Source: Dimorphilus gyrociliatus | Taxonomy: Eukaryota; Annelida; Polychaeta; Dinophilidae | Length of the DNA: 64,000 nucleotides | Direction: 5' to 3' | NCBI GenBank assembly: GCA_904063045.1 | Contig: CAJFCJ010000007.1 | Location: 3,107,404-3,171,403 of the forward strand | Notes under the pieces: model-generated | Database searches by the model: none | Told to the model about the DNA's origin: nothing | The model's input: only the letters and a program-made list of their open reading frames with translations | Part shown: one piece after another, positions 12,683-25,369 of the stretch | Layout: every line of letters begins with the position of its first letter | How positions within the stretch are numbered: the first letter of the stretch is position 1 | Program-made: the position numbers and the translations under genes

Positions 12683-15600
12683 TCAAGTCGGCAGTAAAGC
12701 GAAAGAACTAACAACATTGACTTTAGGTAAAGAAATGTTTGTGTTGGGAGGCCAATCGAGCTGTTGAACAGCGTAAAGAGCATCAGCTTCGTGTTTTTGC
12801 CTAGCTATCATTTGTTCTTTCCTTTTTTCAAAAATATCGTCTATATCTTGCAACCATTGAACAAACTGGCGTCTACCAGCAAATCTTCCTTTTCCCGTTG
12901 TCACTGGTGTAGCGAAACGATTCATTGTGTATGTCTCTCGGTCCTTGAGAATTGTGCAGACATTTATCGTATCAGCCTGTAAAGTTTTTAAAAAAATGAT
13001 TAACATTTTGTGCTCCTTCAATTTTATCTTGTATAAATTACCTGGTTCGTTCTCGAAGCTCTACCGTGTACTCTGAGAACTGCTTGCTCCATACACAAAC
13101 GCAATCTATCTCGTTCCACTTGATGCTCCATTCTTAATTGAATCCTTTCTTTTTCTTGTTCTTGCCAAATTTTCTTCAAATTATCAGGTAGGTCGTGCTT
13201 TACTGAACTTTCAAAATTTCTCGGTTTTCCTTCCAAAACGTAATCACAGGTAACGCTTAGATAACGATTAAAGGCGTGTGGAGCTCGTGGACGAGCCCGG
13301 GATAAATTCATGGACATCCATCGTTCGTCCATTTGTTTTCGTATTTCGTTATGTAAATCGTAGGATGACTTGTAGCAAGGGGGCGTCTTCGGTCGCGCAG
13401 GTTTCCGCCGAATGGTTTCGGTTGAATGACCTAAATTGGTATTGGTTTATTTATATATGTTGAAGAAAAACATGCCTAATCTATGGCGTTTGACCTAGAA
13501 ATTTTGTAAACGAAGAACTATTAATTGAGCATTTAAAATGGACAAATTCATCTTTTGTTAACTCAATTCCAGAAAATATAATAAGGCCTAGGCTTTATTA
13601 TTTGAGACATAATTGTGAAACAGCTAAGCCACGGATGGAGTTCATATTGACTAAATATAATAATTATTCCATATCAAGGTCAAATACACAGCACGTGGAA
13701 TATACAGTAAAAATAAACAAGAATGTTTATAGTTAATGGATTTTAACATACAAATATATATAGATATATTTATATTTAATATATAATGAAAAATTAACAT
13801 ACCAGATTGATTACTATCTTCCTCTTGCTCCCTAATTTGCTTTTCCTTGTCATCATCATCGTCCTTATTCTGCTCTTTCTGTTCTTTTTGCTGCTGCGAC
13901 CTACGCGGCATATTGGAAAACAAACTACTCATTTACAATACTCAATTACTAAACCGGTTAAAAACCGGAAATACTAACCGAAAAGCGGATCTAGTAATTC
14001 TTCGTTCCTCAACCGTTTGTGGATCTTTACTGAGGACAATGTCCTCTTTTCTACTGGTTATCGCCGTTCCAGTAGTGTCCATTGAGGTTGAAGCCTCGCT
14101 ACTTCTAACAACGTAACTAACGTCCTCCTCACTCGTCTTTTTGCTGCCCTTACTGTTCTCTCGGAATATTTTTATTGGTGGTACTTTAGGTTCCTGCTCT
14201 TCCGGTTCTTCCTTAATTTCTCGTTTTATCGCCTGGTCGTCAATCTCTTTTTTAACATCTGCGCTCTCCTCGACCTCATCAGGCAATTCTTGCTTAATTT
14301 GAACCGGTTCCGTTTTTTCTTCTTCAACTTCTTGCTTTACAGCAACCGGTTGTCCCGGAGTTAGAGGAAGAGCTGCAGGAATTCAAGTAAATAGGTAATC
14401 AAAAAAAAATTCAATATCGATTTATTTTTTTTTATACACCGATTAAACATAAAAAAACTAAATCGCTTAAACCAATTTCACTCACTTCTAAATATCCTTA
14501 AACTATAAGCCTAAAAGAGGAAAGGTTACCATTATCTTATTCTTATAGTAATAATTAAGCAGATACAATAGCACATTTAACATCTCCCCTGGTACTTTCA
14601 AATTAGTTAAAGAAATTACATTTTGATAACATACTCCCTTCCATCGTAGTCCCGCTTATAATAAAAAAAGCTTGTGACTACTGAATACGTCCAATTCACA
14701 AAATACAGGTAGATAATATTGAAAGCGTTGGTAAACTATCACATAAATTCGTTCAATAAGGATTACTGGAATTTTAGGCATTCAATAAATGTAGTATGAC
14801 AAAAAAAACGATAAATACTACGCCTAAACATATAATGTAAATGTATATATATATATACTGTATGTGTCTATATGTGAGCTATAAAATGCTGATTTGTTAA
14901 TAAAATATATTTATAGATATTAGTTTTATATATTATAATGTTATAAAAACAATATATATACATATATTAGTATATATATATATATAATATATGTATACTT
15001 ATACATGTGTAGATATTTATACCATGTTTAGACATAAACCGATATTCAGTACGAAAGATTAGATCTAAATTTAACTCATGTGTACCACACAGCTATATAT
15101 ACAATACGTATACAATATGAACAATGTAGAATACGTATGCATGGTTTACATTGTATATGTTTTACTATACAATACAAATAGGTTAAATATTGAAACCTAC
15201 TCTATATCGAAACATCTTGATAAATATAAGTATTATTCAGATTTAATCAATTAAAAAAACAATTTATGTTATACATTCTATCTCTTGTTCAAGACAACTT
15301 TACCGATATACTCTGTTCTGTTATAATATATTAATAATAAAATATATAAACTAATATATGTATATATATATGTCATATACTTAAAACTATATGTCTTCAA
15401 AGAAATGCCTATTGAAGTGAATAACCTTAAAAGATAGAATGGAATAATATTTGATTTTTTTTTTGTTTCTTTTTTTAAATAGAGCTCGCAAATTTCTAAT
15501 TTATATTAATATATATATATATATATATATAAATATATAATACATAAATCTTACCTAAAGGCTCCTCTTCTTTCTTCTCACCATCTCCTGGAGATGGACT

Positions 15601-17184
15601 ACGTTTAGTGGTTGTTGCATCGATAGCGGCTCTTAGATTACTCTCATCTTCGTCTTCTTCATCACTAATATCGGAAAACGTTGCTGGAGCAACACTTGGA
15701 GCGACAGATGAGACTAAGCGATAAGTTGTAGAATCGGAAGATGATGTAGTGACTATTTGTTGCTTTAGTTTTAGAGTTATTCTCTCCGGTTGTTGATTGT
15801 CGTCGTCTTTATCGTCTTCGTCAGAACTTTCTACGTCACCTCCCTTATTTTTTATTAGGTATATTTTAATTATTTTATTTGAAAAGTATCAGGAAACGGC
15901 ATAGGCCTATTATTAGTTCAAGAAAAAGTATACATACTTCTAATAATTTTTTAACTTTTTCACTTTTAGCGACATCAAAGGGTTTTTTAGCGTTTTTATT
16001 CACTAATTGCGGATCAGCACCCGATTTTAAAAGTAATTTGACCAGGCGTCTCCGACCGCACATAGCGGCGTCATGAAGTGGTGTATCGTTGTCGTAACCC
16101 GGTATATTGACTTCGGCGCCATTTTCTATTAAGATTTTCGCTACGTCGACGCTCCCCCTATTACAAGCTTCGTGTAGAGGCGTCCAACCGGCGTTATCTT
16201 GGGCATTTACGTTTGCGCCTATGCATAATTTAAAATAATCCGTTTATAGAGCTAGTAAAGATAACTTAATAATATATGTTTACCAAGTTTGATCAGCTTC
16301 CTTGCTTGGTTAACATCCCCTTTTATGGCAGCTATATGTAACGGAGTTTCACCCTTGTCATTTCTTCGCTCTACTTTTTTTGTTTCTGTTTTAGGGGTGA
16401 GAGAAGGAGATGATGACCTACTAAAAAAAACATGGAATAGTTGTAAATAATAGTTTTAAGGAAACCAGCAGGGAGATTAATACCTCGAACTTTCGGGAGC
16501 GGTCATTTGCATAAGTAATTGCATCTGCTTTCTCTCTGAAACAGGAGTACGTATTACACCGGATTGTTGTTGAGGTGAGGTATCGACATGTTGAGATTTT
16601 CGTCTTTTAGGAGCCGGCTTTGGTTTATCATCGTCGTCTGTTCCAGATCCAGTATTATTACTTAGTAGGCGTCTTTTAGCTGATGGTTTTCTAGTTTTAT
16701 CACCCACGGGAGTTTGAGGCCGATCAGTTTGCTGCAGGCAGTTAATATGTAATCTATCTGCACTCGGGCTACCAATATTGAATTTAATAAGATAATTTTG
16801 TATACAATATTTTTGACCTCTTCAAAGGTCAATCAAAAAATGAGGCGAATTGTAATAAACTTAAAAATTACATTGGAAATGTTTTCTATCATGCTTATTT
16901 ACTAACATAGCGTATATAACACAATATTTATAATGAAATATCCCATATTATATATACATTTAGAACCGACAAAATTATCGATTTCTGGGATTCAAGAAAA
17001 TTTTTTAGTAATAAATCAGTCAATTAAAAATTTGGCCTACATTCTCCTCCGTATTTTCTTGGTTGTTTTCACATTTATCTTCTATTCCGTCTTTATTTTC
17101 TCCCGTATTTGTAAATACTTTAGCAGGTGACGCCTCACCAGACTGAGACGCTTCCGGTTGAGACTCAACCGAATTTGCCTCCAT
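12683..17184 (-). CDS. Ankyrin-repeat chromatin cofactor, ANKRD11/ANKRD12 family (miniature form)
   Basis: The vertebrate relatives are large nuclear cofactors that recruit histone deacetylases and inhibit nuclear receptor coactivators. Nine exons are read: 17184-17041, 16731-16484, 16420-16284, 16218-15938, 15843-15555, 14372-13979, about 13925-13803, 13430-13042 and 12976-12683. Together they give roughly 760 residues. Family hallmarks are in the same order as in vertebrates: SERKQMQLLMQMTA, three ankyrin repeats (RRNDKGETPLHIAAIKGDV, NAGWTPLHEACNRGSVDVAK, NDTPLHDAAMCGRRRLVKLL), and the C-terminal domain with QVERDRLRLCMEQAVLRVHG and FVQWLQDIDDIFEKRKEQM. The very long Lys/Glu-rich middle of ANKRD11/12 (over 2,000 residues) is almost absent. 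The acceptor of the exon near 13925 has three candidate sites in the same phase, and the first intron uses an unusual GTAGGC donor. Confidence 0.9.
14373..15554 (-). repeat. Large TA-rich intron of the ANKRD11/12-like gene
   Basis: At 1.18 kb this is the longest intron in the gene; its neighbours are 60-370 bp. It is dominated by runs of (TA)n, for instance around 14846-14856, 14967-14987, 15357-15370 and 15509-15532. The donor side is at 15554-15553 (GTAAGA) and the acceptor ends at 14373 (CTGCAG). No exon with coding character is seen in it on either strand. It may have grown by slippage. Confidence 0.6.
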
Positions 17185-17425
17185 ATCAATTATAAATCAG
17201 AATATTTTGATATACGTTAGATAATCAACTGAATCTACATAATTTTATATCCTGATTGTAAATTTTATATCTCGGAATTCTTCAATGGAATAAACGTGGA
17301 TAAAGGTACTGCTCGAAAGACGGTACTTCCGGTGTTAATGATATGCTATTGCACCAAACACTCTAAGATATTAGGATATTAAGAAAGTAGAGCCTAAATT
17401 TTAAAATAATTTTTAATGCGATTTC

Positions 17426-17506
17426 AAAGAGTATGCGTTGGTTTGTCATTATATTGTAAGAGTTCGATCTCCGGCGAACCAGTGTCTTCATAATCTTGAA
17501 TACTGT
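17426..17506 (-). other. Possible orphan terminal exon
   Basis: After a splice-acceptor-like TTACAG the minus strand reads an open stretch of about 25 codons (IQDYEDTGSPEIELLQYNDK and then KPTHTL in overlap) ending in TGA. The composition is acidic and protein-like, unlike its A+T-rich surroundings. No upstream exon could be joined in phase with confidence: the 18054-18616 gene ends in its own stop, and 17507-18053 looks non-coding. It could be the last exon of an unseen transcript or a chance frame. Confidence 0.25.
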
Positions 17507-18053
17507 AACATGGAAAAAACCAGAACTAGCACTTTGTGTAAATGAACAAATAATAAATATGTATTGTTAAAAAGAGAAAAAATATTAGAGTACATGCAAA
17601 TAGATGCACTTACTTTATATTTATTTTCAAAAACAAAAGAATATCATTCAGAAAATATTGCATAATACGGTAAAGGGAGAAAGTTATTATATAACATTTG
17701 AAAAAAGTTATCTTGAGATAAAGCAATAGCTGCTATAGTTCTTAAACAGAGTACCTGTGACATTTTTGACTATTCTCCTCATAAAGAAATTTTTAAAGGT
17801 TATGGAGTACATAAAACCTTTAACCTTTAACATGTAAAGACAAACTAAAAGGGTTAAAAAAAGGATATAATGATGGTAAATTGATAGGATTAGTAAAAAC
17901 CCAATAAAATATAGTATAATACAATATAATATCAATAATTATATTCAGTGTGTAGGTATATATTAGTATATATATATATATATATATATATATTAGTATT
18001 ATGTATTTCATTTAGAAGACAAATTCATTTCAACACAGCTACATTATTCATGT
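17507..18053. other. Non-coding A+T-rich interval with TA microsatellite
   Basis: No supported coding exon is seen. A (TA)n run lies at about 17966-17992. Two overlapping minus-strand frames here are Ile/Tyr-rich translations of the simple repeat and are not genes. Confidence 0.5.
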
Positions 18054-18616
18054 TTAGAAAGGACTAATATGAATTCGACGGGTCGAGATGTTTTCCTGGT
18101 TGCTATAGGAAGCTATTTCATGAAAAACGTTACATCGAATCTCTTCCCACAAGTTTGTTTTGAATAATTGATGATTAGATTGACAAGATGTAACCGAAAT
18201 TGATGTATTTTTGTTACAATCCTTAATGATATCTTCCACCGGATACGATTGGGTTTCTTCTGTTGAATTTTCAACATTTGCAGAGTAATTTAACATCTCC
18301 ATCTTATCCAGTACAACCTTAAAAGATATATGTATTGTCTTTATATAGATATTAATATATTTATTAGTTTACTAAGTATAAATATGAATTGTTGGCAACT
18401 TTTTATTTATTCATATCTCTACTATGTTAGAAGAAAGTAGGTTCTTTTTACCTTAATATCATCTAAATCAAACAGATCGACATTTAACATTTTTATTATA
18501 ACTCTTTCAATAGCCTTATTGTCTTTTCTATACTCATATAAATAGTTATAAGGAAAAGGTCCGCAGCGTAGAGCCTCTTCCTCCATTACTTTCCAATAAT
18601 CCTTTTTTGAACTCAT
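18054..18616 (-). CDS. Unrecognised small two-exon protein (142 aa)
   Basis: I do not recognise this family. Exons 18616-18452 and 18317-18054 join in phase 0 with a good donor (AAG|GTAAAA) and acceptor (TTTTAAG). The protein starts MSSKKDYWKVMEEEALRCG and continues with PFPYNYLYEYRKDNKAIERV, an amphipathic, charged N-terminal half. The C-terminal half is Ser/Asn/Thr-rich and ends in RRIHISPF. No signal peptide or membrane segment is seen. The Met at 18616 has an A at -3 and is the first ATG in frame. The gene lies between ANKRD11/12 and RBPJ, all on the minus strand. Codon use looks like that of its neighbours, so I consider it a real but lineage-specific gene. Confidence 0.55.
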
Positions 18617-18994
18617 TTTCCATGTTCTATTGTTTTTTTTCACGTTTTATTTTAATTCATCAAAACTTTTTGTTGGTAAAGTTATTTTTAAATATTGTTT
18701 AATTTATCGACTATATTTGAATTTTCATTTAGAAGATTAATTTTTGTTTAATCATTATTTGTTTACATTTTACTCAATTTTTTTTTCAAAATAAAAATAA
18801 ACAAACAAATAAACAAAAGCTTGGTTATATTTTAGTTTATGTGCTTTATTATTATTATTATTATTGTTATTATTCTTAATCGAGATTTTTGCTGTATTTT
18901 TTTTACAGGAAATATATAGTAAATTATAATAGAAAAATTTTTCTTTGAGTCTTGTGTTATTTGATTCAAAAAGAATCTGTTATCATAGAAATAA

Positions 18995-21144
<2,150 letters not shown>

Positions 21145-21638
21145 TTAAAACTTGTAAAAAGTATTTCTAAATTAACTTTATATTTATAAAAACCTTTACG
21201 CTTGCTCGGAGATTAGGAAAACTAAATTACTCAAATTAGTTTATTAATAGTAAAACGTTCGGTCAACACAGAAACGTTTTTTTTTACATCAGCGTTAACC
21301 AATTATTCCGGTTTTCAACAAAAGTTAACCGGTTCACCGGTTATGTGAACATAACATTTTTTGGATTTGTATTACACAATAAAAAAAGAATAGAACATTT
21401 TCCATCTTTAGATCACAGTTCAAGTTTAATATCTTTGGGGAAAATGATTAAACATTTAAACAAACTTTTATTGCATTTCAAAAAAGTTTTTGTCATACAT
21501 CCCTGTCTTCTGATATTGGTTTGAAATATTGGTTTCTCTTAATGTGAAATTAAATGCTATAAGTTACGTTTTTCAATTATTTTTGTTAAAATAAATTTAT
21601 TTGACGTCATGCTCCATTTTTTCGATAATTTAAAGAGA
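21145..21638. promoter_or_regulatory. Divergent upstream region between RBPJ and the TSP1-repeat gene
   Basis: The two start codons face apart over 494 bp. A block near 21300-21345 repeats CCGGTT/AACCGG half-sites (AACCGGTTCACCGGTT), an imperfect palindromic cluster similar to Grainyhead-type sites. No coding exon is seen. Promoter role is inferred from position. Confidence 0.4.
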
Positions 21639-24352
21639 ATGGTATATATCACAATGTTTTTCACTAACCCAATTCTCTTTCTCTTCTTCATAAACGGTTA
21701 TTTTAATAATTACTTATATTTCTAAATTTAAAATAATTACTTACAGATTTAGATTGCCTCGAAAATTTTAAAGCTAAAAAGCTTTTTAAAAGGGAATATT
21801 CTGATTGGTTAACTTTTACTCGTCAAGAATTTATTGATATTGAAAGTGGATTCTTTTCTGGAACAAAATTAGAAGATTTAGTTCCAAATCATTCAGGGAA
21901 TAACTCAAAATGGAAATTTATGAACAAAAATATAAACGATTATTTATCCAGTTTGTGGGAAGCATGCGCCGAGAAGTATTTTCATTTGAAAAGTTCTGAT
22001 CATTTTGGAAGAACAAGAAGAACATCCTACTGTCTCTGGGATGCTATGCTCAAAACTTTCAACTTATATTCAGTGTTTAGTGATAAGGTTAACTTATTTT
22101 TTTAAAAGGTGTTCTTGCAATTAACTTTAAAGTCACGTTTAATTAGAAAGTGCTAACAAACCAACCTTGGTGGCCTTTAGACTTAGAGTTGATGTCATTA
22201 ATTTGGATTTATATGAGTTGTACACAACATACAAGAGATATTTTCTGCCCTAAGCCATGCAAGAACAAACCTTGCAAAAGAAAGATTCATAAAGATAGGG
22301 TTGACTGGTACAATCAATTCAGTTGTATTACTTCAGGGTAAGAGAAATGAAATCGAATATTTATGTGAATTTAATGCTCTTTATTTTTTTTTGTTAGAGA
22401 ATCTTTATTTAAGGATGATTATAAATGCATATGCAAAGAAAATTTTATCTGGAATAAGGAAAAGAAGTTATGTGTTGAGCAAGACTTTTGTCAAGGATCG
22501 TATTGTGTATTAGAGAACGTTGTAAATTGTACACTAGATACATCACAGAACTTTATGAAAATAAAATGTCACTGCAAAGCTGAATTTTATGGCGATAGGT
22601 AATAAATATTTACCATCTTTTGATTTAACAATATAGAATTTGGTATTGATGGAAGTTATTTACTTTAGATGCGAAATTCAATACAACGCTTGTAGTATAG
22701 AATCACATCCGATTCTAACTGAGCTAAGGAAATTAAAAGCTAACGTTCCAAAGACTGGAGATGAGTTGTGTAGATTTGGTATTATCAATCAAAACTTTAT
22801 TGCACAACAGCCTAAATGTGTTCCCCTGGAAAAGAATTTTATTTGCCAATGTCCTCAGGGTTATAGGGATAACCATACTGAAATTTATCCAAACTGCAAT
22901 ATAAGGGATCTGAAGTGCAGATTATGTTCAGAGGCGGAAGAATGTGATTTGAAAAAGACAAATAGCTGCAGATGTCATGGTCGTATCAAAGATTGCAATA
23001 AATATGTTGACAAATGGGGTCCATGGAAAGAGTGGTCGGATTGCCCTGATTCCTGTAATCAAAATATTCGCTTTGTAAGTGCTATTGATTATAATATAAT
23101 CATAACCTAGATGTTAATCTCAACTGTATTATCATTTTACGTTTACTACAGATTAGACGACGATCAAGAAAATGTGAAACTCATGATAGAAAGCAAGCGG
23201 CCATTAGTGCTTGTTCTCTTCAAGGCGGCGGAGTGGCGATTCAAGAAGAAAGTTGTCATGGTGAACCCTGTATTGAGGTACCAAAATGGGGGCCTTGGTC
23301 AAATTGGGGGAAGTGTACAAGAACATGTGGGGGCGGTTATCGAACAAAAGGAAGAAATTGTATTTTCAGTGATATTCAGAATATTACTAATTTTTGTCAT
23401 GGCTCCCATATCGTTATAGAAGTCTGTAGCTTAATAGATTGTAAGCGTTCTATTAGACCCTCTGACATCGGTTTAAAAATTCGTAAAAGCGCGCTGGAGT
23501 GGGGATTATGGCTTCCTTGGTCAAAGTGTGGATGGACTGGTAACTGTGGTAAGGATCTGGCTATCAGACTTCGATCTTGTAACGACGGTTCAGGGGCTTG
23601 CTTTGGCTCGGCATTTGATGTTATCAATTGTTATAGTGAGGCTTGTGTTTCTTCTGAAATAGATTTTACTTTATAATTATTTTATAGAGAAGTGTTCAAG
23701 ATCATATGAAGGATTTCACGCTTGGCAACCTTGGACTTCCTGCAATAAAGATCAAACTACGTGCTCAAGAGTGCGTAATTGCACTGCTGTTGGTCATAAA
23801 CAATGTAGAGGCTTTTCCAAACAAGTTGCTCAATGTCAAAATAAAATTTGCGTAGGAGGTAGTCCAAGATACCTCTCCAGAACAATGCTTGGATTATCTG
23901 GAATGAAAATGTTTGATAAAGAGATAAACTTCGATCAAACGCAATTTCTATTGGACGATGTAAAATATCATAGACCAAAGTAAGGTCGATATACTATAGA
24001 TATTCCAATGACCTTTATTTGGTCTATGAAGATGTTTAAATGGAAACATTATCGAAGAAAAATATTCATAGGAGATAAAGATTACTTTGAAAGTCTAAGT
24101 AGTAAACTTAAATCGAAACGAATGTTGAAAAATTTTATTTTGTTTGCACCACCTATATTCGAAGCTATAATGTTACTCATATTTTGTTACTATTTCTATA
24201 AGCATAGATTAACAGTACAGTGTGCAAGACGCAATATTTCATCTCTCGCTCATTCCAAAAGTACATGGATATGGACAGCCAAAGATGAAATGGAGAGGCT
24301 AAAGCATGAATTTACTAAAACACTTTTACAACAAGAAACTGAAGGTATTTAA
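21639..24352 (+). CDS. Type I membrane protein with Cys-rich/EGF-like region and four thrombospondin type 1 repeats
   Basis: I do not recognise an orthologue. Eight exons join with consistent phases: 21639-21696, 21747-22087, 22147-22337, 22398-22598, 22669-23074, 23152-23646, 23690-23959 and 24032-24352, giving about 760 residues. A signal peptide (MFFTNPILFLFFING) is followed by a region without clear family. Cys-rich EGF-like segments come next (CKCICKENF-type, CQCPQGYRDN). Four TSP1-like repeats are marked by KWGPWKEWSDC, KWGPWSNWGKCTRTCGGG, EWGLWLPWSKC and AWQPWTSC, with WxxW sites typical of C-mannosylation. A transmembrane segment (FILFAPPIFEAIMLLIFCYY) and a short cytosolic tail end it. 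An in-frame TAA at 23981 is removed by a 72 bp intron (23960-24031). The acceptor of the seventh exon (TATAGAG) is less certain. It is probably a cell-surface adhesion or guidance-type protein. Confidence 0.75.
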
Positions 24353-25369
24353 AACAGAATTAAGTGAACATAAATTGCTATTATTTTAACTTGGGTTTCT
24401 TATAAACTGTTATATCGTTACTAGTTGAAAAGTCTAATTTCAAAGTCTTTAAATTTGATTTTTCTTGGCTCTAGAAGTTTTAACAAGATGACGAACTTTA
24501 AAAAGTCATCGCATAGATTACAACTCCTCTTCAAGACATGTGAGGCTTTCCACTGACTCAAAATCAAGGAATGAATTCAAGCTCTTTTTCTTCAATTTAA
24601 GTTTCATGAAAGATGGCAGCTTTTGACAAATTATGAGCTGCCCATCAACATCTAGCTAACAGCCATACATCGAGCCACAACCTTAGGTTGAGCTCCTTGG
24701 AGTCATTGCTCCTCCTCTGGTCATTGATCTCTATAACAGAACTCCATCTACCGTCATCTTCAAGTATTGAAAGGTGTAACCATAACTTTAATCCTCACTT
24801 TGTTTTCTCAAAAAAGCTTCAGTCATTTAGTTAAGATGTTAATATATATTGCTAATGATGGTTTAGCTATAATATCCCCTTTAGCAAAGATCTAATTATC
24901 AATCTATAAATTTTATTGAGATTAATTTGAATAAATGTTTAACCTCTTATTTTATCAATGATCATTAGTCCTGTTTAAATTCCTCATGGCAACCAGTAAT
25001 TCGGCAATCGAATGCCAACCATGTAGCGAAATTGAAAATTTCTACTAAACCGAATATCTTTTAACACTGTTTTTTCATACTTTTTCACTTTTCTTTCCCC
25101 ACTCAAGATGTCAGTAGGGTCTTTGTAAACAAACTTCAGTTGGGCTGGTAATGATTTAAAGGTTGTGTATTTTTTCTTACTGGAAATACAAAAATGCTAC
25201 CATGAGTTCTTGGGGCACATGTGCAATTTTCAAATTCGGTCTTACTAAGTTTAGCTTATAAAAGTTTTACTTAAATTTACAATGTATATATCCTTCCTGT
25301 TTTTAGCAATACACGATTTCCAGTAATTTGAACGTTGCACTAACGTTGTTTCGAGGTATAACAAGGATC
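24353..25369. other. Intergenic region
   Basis: I see no supported exon in this kilobase. It should hold the 3' UTR of the TSP1-repeat gene and the promoter and 5' UTR of RANGAP1. The middle part (24480-24800) is slightly less A+T-rich but is closed in all frames at useful lengths. Confidence 0.5.

Noticed and set aside
12243-12686. Minus-strand open frame of 147 codons
   Set aside because: It is Phe/Ile/Leu/Cys-rich translation of A+T-rich DNA directly downstream of the ANKRD11/12 stop, with no family similarity. It is best taken as 3' UTR.
17708-18011. Overlapping minus-strand frames rich in Ile, Tyr and Leu
   Set aside because: They are translations of TA-repeat DNA.
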